Under the pieces are notes generated by a model that saw nothing but the letters and a program-made list of their open reading frames with translations, did no database searches and was not told where the DNA came from. 64,000 bases of DNA. Origin: Haladaptatus salinisoli. GTDB lineage: Archaea; Halobacteriota; Halobacteria; Halobacteriales; Haladaptataceae. The translations under genes and the position numbers were made by a program. The stretch's first letter is position 1; every line of letters begins with the position of its first letter. Below are positions 36,157 to 43,953 of this stretch, piece by piece. Where the stretch lies: contig NZ_CP085327.1 of assembly GCF_020614375.1 (NCBI RefSeq), forward strand, positions 2,654,823 to 2,718,822. The letters are read 5' to 3'.

Positions 36157-36339
36157 ATGAGCGGACGACCACTCGACGTGCTCGAAGCGTCGCTGAACTC
36201 CGCGGTGACCGTGCAGTTGAAAGGTGGCGAGGAGTTCACCGGCACGCTTACCGGCTACGACCAGCATATGAATCTCGTCATCGAGGACGAAGACACAACC
36301 ATTATACGCGGCGATAACGTCGTTTCGATTACTCCATGA
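36157..36339 (+). CDS. Lsm/Sm-like RNA-binding protein
   Basis: A 60-residue Sm-fold protein, among the shortest of the archaeal Lsm family. Sm1 is seen as [28 protein letters not shown] (residues 17-44) and Sm2 as [11 protein letters not shown]. It should assemble as a heptameric ring that binds U-rich RNA and tRNA precursors. It has a TATA-like GTTTATCAA about 30 bases upstream and an inverted ATCAAC/GTTGAT whose right arm touches the start codon. The stop overlaps the L37e start in ATGA. Confidence 0.93.
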   Translation: MSGRPLDVLEASLNSAVTVQLKGGEEFTGTLTGYDQHMNLVIEDEDTTIIRGDNVVSITP

Positions 36340-36512
36340 CTGGTGCAGGAACCCCAAGCCAGGGCAAGAAGAACAAAACGACGCACGTGAAGTGCCGTCG
36401 CTGCGGCGAGAAGTCCTACCACGTTCGAAAGAAGGCCTGCTCGTCGTGCGGATTCGGCAAATCGAGCAAGCGACGCGACTACGAGTGGCAGAGCAAAGCG
36501 GGCGACAGCTGA
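36336..36512 (+). CDS. rpl37e: Ribosomal protein eL37 (L37e)
   Basis: A 58-residue zinc-binding large-subunit protein. Two CxxC pairs are present ([11 protein letters not shown] and [11 protein letters not shown]), with basic flanks contacting rRNA. It is translationally coupled to the Lsm gene through ATGA at 36336-36339; this Lsm-L37e arrangement is well known in archaea and links ribosome synthesis with an RNA chaperone. The length is normal for the family. Confidence 0.96.
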   Translation: MTGAGTPSQGKKNKTTHVKCRRCGEKSYHVRKKACSSCGFGKSSKRRDYEWQSKAGDS

Positions 36513-36584
36513 CTCCCGCTGCGGATCTTTTCACTCCTTCCAACCATCGACCGTGAGCCGTCGGTGTCTCGCGCCCGTCGATAT

Positions 36585-36607
36585 ACACGAAAGTGCATAT
36601 TTCGTGT
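36585..36607. promoter_or_regulatory. Inverted repeat upstream of purF (candidate operator)
   Basis: ACACGAAA and TTTCGTGT are perfect inverted arms separated by seven bases. The site lies about 35 bases upstream of the likely purF TATA element (TTTTTACTA, 36642-36650), which is itself 23-31 bases before the ATG. The position fits an activator or a distal repressor site. Confidence 0.55.
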
Positions 36608-36672
36608 TTTCGCGATGCTGAATTCGGCACGATAACGAGAGTTTTTACTACCGGCCCGCACTACGGACGCCT

Positions 36673-38142
36673 ATGTCAGGTGGCCGGGCCGGGAACCTCG
36701 AAAAACCAACCGAAAAGTGCGGCGTCGTCGGGGCGTCGCTCGCGGGGCGTGACGCCGCGCGTCCCCTCTACTACTCGTTGTACGCCCTCCAGCACCGCGG
36801 GCAGGAGTCCGCCGGCATCGTCACGCACGACGGATTTCAACAGCACAGCCACGTCGAGATGGGACTGGTCGGCGACGCCTTCGGCGAGGACGACATCGAC
36901 GGTCTCGCGGGGAGCGCCGGAATCGGCCACGTCCGGTACCCGACCGCCGGGAGCGTGGACAAAAGCTGCGCCCAGCCATTCACGGTCTCGTTCAAGAGCG
37001 GGTCGCTCGCGCTCTCGCACAACGGGAACCTCGTCAACTCCGACGAGATTCGGGACGAGCTCGCCGGAAAGGGCCACGCCTTCACCTCCGACGGCGACAC
37101 CGAGGTCATCGCCCACGACCTCGCGCGCAACCTGCTCGAAGAGGACCTCATCCGCGCGGTCAAGCGGACGATGAACCGCATCCACGGCTCGTACTCGCTC
37201 GCCATCATGCACGACGACACCGTGCTCGGCGTGCGCGACCCCGAAGGAAACCGCCCCCTCGTCATCGGCGAAGTCGAAGACGGCTACGTCGTCGCTTCCG
37301 AGTCGGCGGCCATCGACACCATCGACGGCGAACTCGTGCGCGACGTACGGCCCGGCGAACTGGTCGTCCTCCAGCCCGACGGCGAGGGGTTCGACACGTA
37401 CCAACTCGTGGAGCGCGAGCGAACCGCCCACTGCTTCTTCGAACACGTCTACTTCGCCCGCCCCGACAGCGTCATCGACGGCAGTCTCGTCTACGAGGTG
37501 CGGCGCGAACTCGGCCGAAAACTCTGGGAGGAGAGCGGCATCGAGACCGACGTGGTCATGCCCGTGCCGGACTCGGGACGCGCGTTCGCCTCGGGGTACG
37601 CGGAGGCGGCCCAGGAGGACGGTTCGGACGTGGAGTTCGCCGAGGGTATGATGAAGAATCGCTACGTCGGGCGGACGTTCATCATGCCGACGCAGGACGA
37701 GCGGGAGCGCGCGGTGCGGCTCAAACTCAACCCCATCAAATCCACCGTCGAGGGCCGAACCGTGACGCTCATCGACGACAGCATCGTCCGCGGGACGACG
37801 TCGACCCAACTCGTCCAACTGCTCAAAGACTGCGGAGCCGAGGAGGTTCACATGCGTATCGGCGCGCCGCCCATCGTCGCGCCCTGCTACATGGGCATCA
37901 ACATGGCGACCCGCGGGGAACTCATCGCTTCGGACAAGTCGGTCGGCGACATCCGGGACGCCATCGACGCCGACAGCCTCGCCTACCTCTCGAAGGAGGC
38001 CATCGCGGAGTCCCTCGAAACCGAGAAGGGCGACCTCTGTCTGGGCTGCGTGACCGGCGAGTACCCCTACGACATCGACGACGAGGAGACCGACCGCGAC
38101 GTGACCCGGCCCGTCATCGAAGGCGCGAGTTCGGACGACTGA
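36673..38142 (+). CDS. purF: Amidophosphoribosyltransferase
   Basis: This 489-residue enzyme makes 5-phosphoribosylamine from PRPP and glutamine, the first step of purine synthesis. A 15-residue propeptide precedes Cys16 (KCGVVGA), the N-terminal nucleophile of the glutaminase domain. The PRTase domain has the PRPP loop TLIDDSIVRGTTS. Candidate iron-sulfur ligands of the Bacillus-type enzyme are present: the Cys in TAHCFFEH, in VAPCYMG, and the pair in LCLGC near the C-terminus. It is probably a 4Fe-4S, oxygen-sensitive form. The start lies 160 bases after L37e, behind its own promoter. Confidence 0.97.
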   Translation: MSGGRAGNLEKPTEKCGVVGASLAGRDAARPLYYSLYALQHRGQESAGIVTHDGFQQHSHVEMGLVGDAFGEDDIDGLAGSAGIGHVRYPTAGSVDKSCAQPFTVSFKSGSLALSHNGNLVNSDEIRDELAGKGHAFTSDGDTEVIAHDLARNLLEEDLIRAVKRTMNRIHGSYSLAIMHDDTVLGVRDPEGNRPLVIGEVEDGYVVASESAAIDTIDGELVRDVRPGELVVLQPDGEGFDTYQLVERERTAHCFFEHVYFARPDSVIDGSLVYEVRRELGRKLWEESGIETDVVMPVPDSGRAFASGYAEAAQEDGSDVEFAEGMMKNRYVGRTFIMPTQDERERAVRLKLNPIKSTVEGRTVTLIDDSIVRGTTSTQLVQLLKDCGAEEVHMRIGAPPIVAPCYMGINMATRGELIASDKSVGDIRDAIDADSLAYLSKEAIAESLETEKGDLCLGCVTGEYPYDIDDEETDRDVTRPVIEGASSDD

Positions 38143-38162
38143 GAGCGACGCTTCGGGAGCGG

Positions 38163-38168
38163 TTTTTT
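38163..38168 (+). terminator. T-tract terminator after purF
   Basis: Six consecutive T residues, 20 bases after the purF stop in otherwise GC-rich sequence, match the U-tract termination used by archaeal RNA polymerase. No strong stem precedes it. Confidence 0.45.
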
Positions 38169-38245
38169 CGGACGGGAGCGGACGGACGATTCGCCGTGTT
38201 CGTCGGCCCCTTCGGCCTCACCGACCTCCGCCCCGAAATTCACCG

Positions 38246-38413
38246 TCAGTTCAGCAGTCGGTGGATGTCGTCCTCGTCCAGCACGTCGAGGAGGCTCTCT
38301 CCGCTCTCGTACCGCTCCCGTTGGCTCGGCGTGAGAAACGAGTCGTCGCGCTCTTCCAGCCGCTCTTCTAGCATCTCGTCCAGATCGTCCTCGTCGTACC
38401 CCGGAATCGGCAT
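38246..38413 (-). CDS. Small acidic hypothetical protein
   Basis: A 55-residue, highly acidic protein (PGYDEDDLDEMLEERLEERDDSFLTPSQ... LLDVLDEDDIHRLLN), probably all helical. The ATG at 38411-38413 is preferred to one 16 codons upstream, whose added residues look random. No family is recognised. Composition is typical of genuine haloarchaeal proteins, which supports it being real. Confidence 0.5.
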   Translation of the reverse strand: MPIPGYDEDDLDEMLEERLEERDDSFLTPSQRERYESGESLLDVLDEDDIHRLLN

Positions 38414-38510
38414 ACATGTGGTAGGGAGCGACGAGTCAAATATCGTGCGGTTAGTTACCACGCCACCGCGCCGAATCGCGGCAGCGAATCCGAGACGGCG
38501 ACCGGCGAGG

Positions 38511-39071
38511 TCAGTAGACGACGTACAGCAGCGCGTAGACGACCACGCCGAGCGCGAACGAGACGAGCCACAGCGACGTCGCGACCCGTCCCACGCGTCG
38601 GTGGTTCGTTCGCGGTATCGCGCCGACCGGTCGGGAGAGCGCCAGCAGGAGCACGTAGTACAGCAGGGGGATGCAGACGATGGCGAGGAGGATGTGAACC
38701 GCCAGTACCGGGAGGTAGACGAACCGCTCTATCGCGACGGGGCCGGGGAACTCGGTCGGCCCTTCGAGCGACACGCGGTAGAGGTAGAGACCGAGGAACG
38801 CGACGAACAGCGCCAGTCCGGTCAGCATCCCGGCGCGGTGGCGGGCGACGTTCCCGCGTCGAATCGCCCGCCACGCGCCGCCGATGACGGCGATGGCGAC
38901 GACGCTGATGACCGCGTTGGCGTGCGGAATCGCGGCTATCACCGAGTCTGGCGCGCGCGGAATCGACTGTTCGGGAACGACGCCGAGCACCGCGCCGAAC
39001 ACCAGCGCCAGCGAGACGGCGGTCAGAAGCGCGGTCAGCACCGGGACGTTGTTTCGAACCGTAGCTTCCAT
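38511..39071 (-). CDS. DUF420 membrane protein
   Basis: A 186-residue membrane protein with five hydrophobic segments, matching the DUF420 family. These proteins resemble CtaG/CcoN-associated assembly factors and are often found near terminal oxidase genes. Conserved histidines lie in AIPHANAVIS, ARHRAGML and VLAVHILLA within or beside helices and could bind heme or copper. No oxidase gene is in the window. It is leftward and monocistronic. Confidence 0.8.
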   Translation of the reverse strand: MEATVRNNVPVLTALLTAVSLALVFGAVLGVVPEQSIPRAPDSVIAAIPHANAVISVVAIAVIGGAWRAIRRGNVARHRAGMLTGLALFVAFLGLYLYRVSLEGPTEFPGPVAIERFVYLPVLAVHILLAIVCIPLLYYVLLLALSRPVGAIPRTNHRRVGRVATSLWLVSFALGVVVYALLYVVY

Positions 39072-39102
39072 ACTCCGATTTCGTACTCGGGCGGCATACC
39101 AG

Positions 39103-39243
39103 TTACTTCACGATTCGGTACAGGGGCTCATCGTCACACACTGGACAGGTTTCGGACGGAAGGTTGAACGCCCGGGCGCAGTTGGGACAGACGTAGTCGA
39201 TTTGGTTGTTCCGAATCCGGTTCACGAGGCGGCGAACGGGCAT
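39103..39243 (-). CDS. Small zinc-ribbon protein
   Basis: A 46-residue rubredoxin-like/zinc-ribbon protein: MPVRRLVNRIRNNQIDY, then VCPNCARAFNLPSETCPVC and a short tail. The two CxxC pairs, twelve residues apart, bind one metal. The ATG at 39241-39243 is chosen because the upstream in-frame extension runs into the tRNA promoter region. The function is unknown. Confidence 0.65.
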   Translation of the reverse strand: MPVRRLVNRIRNNQIDYVCPNCARAFNLPSETCPVCDDEPLYRIVK

Positions 39244-39336
39244 GGTTTCCGTAACGTGCGCGTCGATAATTACGCTACCGGCAGTCGATTGATAGGTACG
39301 TGCGAACCCCTCTCGTTTCCGAGTCAAATGAAAGCC

Positions 39337-39344
39337 CTTTTATC
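39337..39344 (+). promoter_or_regulatory. TATA box (box A) of tRNA-Leu
   Basis: CTTTTATC preceded by the purine stretch GAAAGCC lies about 40 bases before the tRNA. It would start a precursor with a 5' leader of roughly 18 bases. Confidence 0.6.
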
Positions 39345-39383
39345 GGGTCACCCGCAACGGTTGAGTGCGGAAACAGACGGCGA

Positions 39384-39465
<82 letters not shown>

Positions 39466-39468
<3 letters not shown>

Positions 39469-39505
39469 TCGCAAGATGCAGGTGATCTCCTTCGCGGACA
39501 TCACC
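39466..39505 (+). other. Two hairpins directly 3' of tRNA-Leu
   Basis: The tRNA 3' end runs into GCATC-GCAA-GATGC (39466-39479, a GNRA-type tetraloop). One base later comes GGTGAT...ATCACC (39481-39505), which extends to ten pairs with one mismatch. They may help 3' processing or termination. The octamer CCCACGCA of the tRNA end recurs at 39504-39511. Confidence 0.5.
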
Positions 39506-39591
39506 CACGCACAATCCTACCGAAGTTACAGTGACCAGCCGAGGCTGATTCGTTCTTCTGATCGCTATCGAATCGCAAACGCAGCTTAGAT

Positions 39592-40077
39592 TCAACTCGT
39601 TTCCGAACTGTTCCGTTGCCGTCGGCGGAGCGCCCACCGAATCCCGATTCCGAGGAGAAACCCGAACGAAGCGAGTATCGCACCGTCGGGAAGCGTTCGC
39701 GCCGCTGCCGAAACTGGGTCGAGGTAAAGATTCGCGATTCGGTCGAGAGAACCGATAGTCCAGAGACGATTTCCGTAGGCCGGGGCGATCCCCAGTAACA
39801 GACTCGGTAGATAGCCTTCGTTCAGATACGCCTGAATCGCGGACAGACCGACGACGATGACTGCACCCCGCGTCGCCAGACCGAGTGCAGTTCCGTCTAA
39901 GGCGAAGAACTGATGGAGTTCGAACAGAAGTTCGTTTTCGAATCCCGTGATGAGGGTAAGGTATTCGACTCCCGCACCGACGATGACGAAGACGCCTGCG
40001 AGGGCGAGTGCTCGCCAAGTTCTCGTCCGGTCGGTCCCGAAAAGCACCGATTCGAGACGCCTCACTCGGTAATCCAT
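39592..40077 (-). CDS. Membrane protein of unknown function, lower GC
   Basis: A 161-residue protein with a charged N-terminus (MDYRVRRLESVLFG) and about four hydrophobic segments (24-46, 63-84, 87-105, 133-152). I do not recognise the family. Its coding sequence and the bases between it and the tRNA are visibly richer in A+T than the surroundings, with codons such as ATA and AGA that the neighbours use sparingly, so acquisition beside the tRNA is possible. The ATG at 40075-40077 is used; the longer in-frame ORF upstream is arginine-rich shadow. Confidence 0.6.
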   Translation of the reverse strand: MDYRVRRLESVLFGTDRTRTWRALALAGVFVIVGAGVEYLTLITGFENELLFELHQFFALDGTALGLATRGAVIVVGLSAIQAYLNEGYLPSLLLGIAPAYGNRLWTIGSLDRIANLYLDPVSAAARTLPDGAILASFGFLLGIGIRWALRRRQRNSSETS

Positions 40078-40160
40078 GCGAAGTAGTTGCGATTGTAACA
40101 ATAAGTAGTTCGGTGCCGGGCGTCGGATGGAAGACGGCGTTCGCGTGACTCGAAAGACGG

Positions 40161-40562
40161 TCAGAGTCCTTCGTGCGTTACGATTCGGTCGCGCCACTCC
40201 GGCGGAATCGGAGACGGTTCGCCCGCGTCTCGGTCGACCGCGACCTGCACGACCTCCGCGGTGGCGGCCGTGTCGTCCCCCGCGCGAATCTCGCATTCCA
40301 TCGTGACGCTGGACTCGCCGAGGTCGAGGACGCGGAGGGCGACGGTCACGTCGTCCGTCGAGGTGATCGGCCGCCGGTAGTCGATCTCGAGGTGGGCGAC
40401 GACGCCCTCGATATCGTCCCGGGGGACGCCAACGACGTCCCGGAAGTAGTCGAATCGCGCCTCCTCCAGAAACGTCGCGTAGACGGCGTTGTTGACGTGA
40501 CCCATCGTGTCGAGGTCGCGGTAGCGCACCTCGACGTCGGTCGTGTAGCCGAACTCGTCCAT
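40161..40562 (-). CDS. Acyl-CoA thioesterase, hotdog fold (4HBT type)
   Basis: A 133-residue single-hotdog thioesterase. The N-terminal segment VRYRDLDTMGHVNNAVY carries the catalytic Asp of the 4-hydroxybenzoyl-CoA thioesterase-like group (D-x-x-GHVNN), followed by the helix FLEEARFDYFR. It probably hydrolyses a short or medium acyl-CoA. It stands in the opposite direction to the later acyl-CoA dehydrogenase gene, with no sign of a shared operon. Confidence 0.88.
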   Translation of the reverse strand: MDEFGYTTDVEVRYRDLDTMGHVNNAVYATFLEEARFDYFRDVVGVPRDDIEGVVAHLEIDYRRPITSTDDVTVALRVLDLGESSVTMECEIRAGDDTAATAEVVQVAVDRDAGEPSPIPPEWRDRIVTHEGL

Positions 40563-40631
40563 GGAAACCGTAGCCGGAGGCGGGTAAATCCGTCTGTCGG
40601 TTCGAAGGCGCTAGCCTCTACGGCGACGGCG

Positions 40632-41150
40632 TCACTCGAAAATTCCGGCGTCTCGAAGTCGGAGTCGACCCAGTTTCCGAACGTCCACCTCCCCGTTCCG
40701 TGCGGATTCGACGGAAACAAACCGCGCGTCCGCGGCGTCGGAACCGGCTTCCACCTCGCCGTCGGTCGCCGCGCGGTCGGTGCGGTAATTTATCGAGCGG
40801 TAGTTCGCTCGCGGACCCTCCGAGAGGACCGTCCCGACGAGTTCCAACTCGTCGGGGTCGACGGCGAGTCCCGTCTCTTCGCGGAGTTCGCGGGCGGCCG
40901 CCGCCCGCGCGGGCTCGTCGTACTCCGGATGCCCCGCCGGGAGGTCCCAGCGACCGGCATCTCGGCCGCCCTTCCGTCGAATCAACAGGACGCGGTCGTC
41001 TTCGCGGACGGTTACGCTCGTCGTCGGCACCGATTGCCGCCACCAGACGCGGTCGCACGACGAACAGTAATCCCGGTCTCTGCCCTCGATTTCGGTGCTC
41101 GCGGGTTCGTCGCCGCAGTCCGGACAGTAGTTCGCTGCGCAGGCGATCAT
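40632..41150 (-). CDS. Nudix hydrolase with N-terminal zinc ribbon
   Basis: A 172-residue protein. Residues 4-35 form a zinc ribbon (CPDC and CSSC pairs). The Nudix domain follows, with a complete Nudix box GHPEYDEPARAAAARELREETGL: the G-x5-E-x7-REL-x-EE-x-G pattern is intact. It likely hydrolyses a nucleoside diphosphate derivative. The ribbon-plus-Nudix layout is like NADH pyrophosphatase NudC, but the NudC SQPWPFPxS motif is absent. It is followed 69 bases on by the thioesterase gene, and the two may be cotranscribed. Confidence 0.87.
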   Translation of the reverse strand: MIACAANYCPDCGDEPASTEIEGRDRDYCSSCDRVWWRQSVPTTSVTVREDDRVLLIRRKGGRDAGRWDLPAGHPEYDEPARAAAARELREETGLAVDPDELELVGTVLSEGPRANYRSINYRTDRAATDGEVEAGSDAADARFVSVESARNGEVDVRKLGRLRLRDAGIFE

Positions 41151-41263
41151 CGCGTTCGCCGATTACGTCAGATGATTAATTATTATTCCGTTCGCGTGGT
41201 CGCGGCTCGGAGCGCACGGGACGCGGCAAAGTATTTTGTCGGTAGCCGCACCGAATTCGCACG

Positions 41264-41893
41264 ATGGTAGACGCCACGAAGGAGCCGGACGTTCGCACGA
41301 GGGTGATGAACGGAGTCGCCGTTCCGTCGGTCGAACCCGAAGAGGGACGGGACGACCATCCCGACCACGAACGCGCCTCGATACGGTCGCTCCGCCGGCT
41401 GGTTCGCCCCGGCGACAGCGTCGTCGTCGTCGGTGGCGGCTGGGGCGTTTCGACCGTGGTCGCCGCTCGGATGACCCACTTCGAGGGCGACGTGACGACC
41501 TTCGAACCCACGTCGAGGATGCTCGAAACCATCGAGCGGACGGTCGAAGTCAACCGCGTGGCCGACCTCGTGACGCTCGAACACGCGGCGATAGGCGAGT
41601 TCGCGGGCGAAGAGCTGTGGGGCGAGGCAGACGGCGCGCGGCGCTCCCCGGACGCGATTCCGGACTGCGACGTGCTGGAGTTGGACTGCGAAGGTGCGGA
41701 ACTTGACATCCTTCGCTCGTTGGAGATCGACCCGAGAGTAATCGTCGTCGAAACGCACGACCACCTCGGCTCGCCGCCCGAGGAAGTCAGCGCAGCGTTG
41801 GATCGCCTCGGCTACGAGGTAGTGGCCGAAGGCACCGCCGGTTTCCACGACGACTTACCGGTGCTGACGGCGACGAAAAAGGGTTCTCGCTAG
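41264..41893 (+). CDS. FkbM-family SAM-dependent methyltransferase
   Basis: A 209-residue methyltransferase. The SAM-binding motif is VVVVGGGWGVSTVVA (about 53-67), with an acidic motif in DVTTFEPTSRMLETIERTV and a later DCEGAELDIL typical of FkbM members, which methylate sugar or antibiotic hydroxyls. In haloarchaea such enzymes are often near glycosylation genes; none is here. Its stop shares CTAG with the stop of the convergent TOBE gene. Confidence 0.8.
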   Translation: MVDATKEPDVRTRVMNGVAVPSVEPEEGRDDHPDHERASIRSLRRLVRPGDSVVVVGGGWGVSTVVAARMTHFEGDVTTFEPTSRMLETIERTVEVNRVADLVTLEHAAIGEFAGEELWGEADGARRSPDAIPDCDVLELDCEGAELDILRSLEIDPRVIVVETHDHLGSPPEEVSAALDRLGYEVVAEGTAGFHDDLPVLTATKKGSR

Positions 41894-42093
41894 TCCGACC
41901 TGACCATCACGTCGGTCGCTTTGATTACCGCCGTGAGTTCCATTCCCTCCTCTATCTCCAGGTCCTCGGCCGATTCGCGGGTGACGACCGCGGTGACCGT
42001 CTCGCCGTTCACGTCGAGGGAGACCTCCGCCGTGACGTCCCCCGTTTTCACCTCGACGACCTCGCCGCTGAGTCGGTTTCGCGCGCTTAGCAT
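41890..42093 (-). CDS. TOBE (Mop-like) molybdate-binding protein
   Basis: A 67-residue protein made of one TOBE domain: MLSARNRLSGEVVEVKTGD, VTAVVTRESAEDLEIEEGM and ELTAVIKATDVMV. Stand-alone Mop-like proteins of this size assemble into rings that bind molybdate or tungstate for storage or sensing. The ATG at 42091-42093 is used; the longer ORF upstream is not protein-like. No mod transporter gene is adjacent. Confidence 0.88.
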   Translation of the reverse strand: MLSARNRLSGEVVEVKTGDVTAEVSLDVNGETVTAVVTRESAEDLEIEEGMELTAVIKATDVMVRSD

Positions 42094-42202
42094 CTTCTCT
42101 CCCCCCGGCGCGAAGACGCCGACCGAATCGATAAGCGTTCGGGCGCGGTTTGCTCCGGTGGACAAACGCGATATTGAAATGTGGCCACTTCCTAACAGGT
42201 GT

Positions 42203-42712
42203 ATGGCCAAATACTCGACCGGGAACTCCTCCGGCGGCGGCGGTGGCGGTTCCTGCGAACTCTGCGGGAAGACCACCGACTCGCTGACCGAGGCGAACGT
42301 GGCGGGCGCGCAGTTGAACGTGTGTCGAAACTGCGCGAGCCACAGCGACACGACCAAATCCGAGCGAAAGAAGCGCGCGGAGCCGAGCGAACGAGACCGG
42401 AAGCGCCGGGCCGCCCAGCAGACGGCGAAGATGGACGACGCGCGAAAGGGCGACGCGAGCCACTGGGAGGAGGAGGGAACGAACTACGCCGACGACCCGC
42501 TTCCGTACCTCGTCTCCGATTACGGTGACCGCGTGCTCGAAGCGCGACAGGACGCCGGACTCCAGCGCGGGGAACTCGCCGACGAACTCGGCATCGCGGA
42601 GAACGACCTCCTCGCGGTCGAGCAGAACCGCGCCAACCGCGCGAGCGTCGGCGGGTCGGTCATCGAGGCGCTCGAAGACCACCTCGACGTGACGCTGTCG
42701 GAATCGGCGTAG
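42203..42712 (+). CDS. MBF1-type helix-turn-helix transcription factor
   Basis: This 169-residue multiprotein-bridging-factor homologue has an N-terminal zinc ribbon after a Gly/Ser linker (SGGGGGGSCELC and CRNC). A basic-acidic helical linker follows, then an XRE helix-turn-helix in the last 65 residues (VLEARQDAGLQRGELADELG, LLAVEQNRANR). Archaeal MBF1 interacts with the ribosome and perhaps the basal transcription machinery. The length and domain order are the family standard. Only 31 bases separate it from the following editing-protein gene. Confidence 0.92.
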   Translation: MAKYSTGNSSGGGGGGSCELCGKTTDSLTEANVAGAQLNVCRNCASHSDTTKSERKKRAEPSERDRKRRAAQQTAKMDDARKGDASHWEEEGTNYADDPLPYLVSDYGDRVLEARQDAGLQRGELADELGIAENDLLAVEQNRANRASVGGSVIEALEDHLDVTLSESA

Positions 42713-42743
42713 CGTTTTTGCCCGCCCGCTTCCGAGAACGGGT

Positions 42744-43940
42744 ATGACCCGCGCGCCAGCGGAACCGTATCTGACGAGTTTCGACGCGACCGTCGAACGA
42801 CGGGACGGACGCGACGTAGTGCTTTCGGAGACGTACTTCTACGCCGAGAGCGGCGGCCAACCGGCCGACCGCGGGACGCTCGGGAACGCACCGGTCGCGA
42901 ACGTGCAGAAACGCGACGGCGAAGTGGTCCACACGCTCGACCCGGAGTCGGAACCGGATTTCGAAGTCGGAGACACCGTCGTCGGCCGTGTGGACGAGGA
43001 GTTCCGCACCTACTGCATGCGAGCGCACACCGCGAGTCACGTGCTCTACGGCGCGGGCCGGCGGGTGTTGGACGACCTCGGCTACGGCGGGTTCGACATC
43101 GGCGAGGAGAAGGTCCGCGTCGACTTCCGGACCTCGACCGACGTCGACGACGCGCTCCTCGCGGAACTCGAACGACTGACGAACCGCGCGGTCTGGGACT
43201 CGCTTCCGGTGTCGTGGGAGGAGGTGCCGAAATCGGAGGCGATGGAGCGCGACGAAATCGCGTTCAACACGAAGACGGAGGAGGGCGTGCTGAGCGATTC
43301 CGACACGGTTCGGGTCGTCGACGTCGCCGACTGGGACGTGGCGGCCTGCGGCGGAACCCACGTCGAGAACACCCGCGAAATCGGCTCCGTGACCCTCCTC
43401 GACCGCTCCAACCCCGGCGAGGGCCTGACTCGCGTGGAGTTCGCGGTCGGCCCGTCCGCCGTCCGAAAGCGAACCGACGAGAAGCGAGCGGCGCTCGACG
43501 CGGCGCGAGTCGCGGGGACGAGCGTCGCGGACTTGCCCGACGAAATCGCCCGCCTCTCGGACGAAGTCGAGTCGCTCGAAGCCGAGTTGCGGGACGCGAA
43601 ATCCCAACTCGTCGGCGCGAAGATAGACGAACTCGCGGACGAGACGGTCTCCCGCGACGGCCGCGAGTGGCTGGTCGGCACCATCGACGGCGTCGGCCCG
43701 AACGACCTCGCGGACAGGGTGCAGGAACTCGCGGGCGACGCGGCCGACGTGGTCGTTCTCGCCGGAAAAGACGGCTCGACGTTCCTCGTGGCCGGAACCG
43801 ACGGCGACGTGGCGGCGGGCGACGTGGTGAGCGAGGTGACCGCCGAGTTCGGCGGCGGCGGCGGCGGCAGTCCGACGTTCGCGCAGGGCGGCGGACTGTC
43901 GGCGGAACCGGAAGACGTGGTCGGCTTCCTGCGCGAGTAG
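42744..43940 (+). CDS. Alanyl-tRNA editing protein (AlaX-L) with DHHA1-like C-terminus
   Basis: A 398-residue protein homologous to the editing half of AlaRS: no class II aminoacylation domain is present. The zinc-binding pairs are His95/His99 (HTASH) and Cys202/His206 (CGGTH), which hydrolyse Ser- or Gly-tRNA-Ala. Residues about 250-290 form a coiled coil, and the last 100 residues resemble DHHA1, including SPTFAQGGG after a six-glycine run. This is the long AlaX type. It probably shares the MBF1 transcript. Confidence 0.93.
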   Translation: MTRAPAEPYLTSFDATVERRDGRDVVLSETYFYAESGGQPADRGTLGNAPVANVQKRDGEVVHTLDPESEPDFEVGDTVVGRVDEEFRTYCMRAHTASHVLYGAGRRVLDDLGYGGFDIGEEKVRVDFRTSTDVDDALLAELERLTNRAVWDSLPVSWEEVPKSEAMERDEIAFNTKTEEGVLSDSDTVRVVDVADWDVAACGGTHVENTREIGSVTLLDRSNPGEGLTRVEFAVGPSAVRKRTDEKRAALDAARVAGTSVADLPDEIARLSDEVESLEAELRDAKSQLVGAKIDELADETVSRDGREWLVGTIDGVGPNDLADRVQELAGDAADVVVLAGKDGSTFLVAGTDGDVAAGDVVSEVTAEFGGGGGGSPTFAQGGGLSAEPEDVVGFLRE

Positions 43941-43953
43941 TTCCGACGCCGAC

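Noticed and set aside
39504-39511. att site made by integration at tRNA-Leu
   Set aside because: The repeat of the tRNA end is only eight bases, 36 bases from the tRNA, with no integrase or inserted genes between.
42744-43940. Alanyl-tRNA synthetase fragment or pseudogene
   Set aside because: It has a natural start, intact HTASH and CGGTH sites and a DHHA1-like end, the standard long AlaX layout, not a truncated AlaRS.
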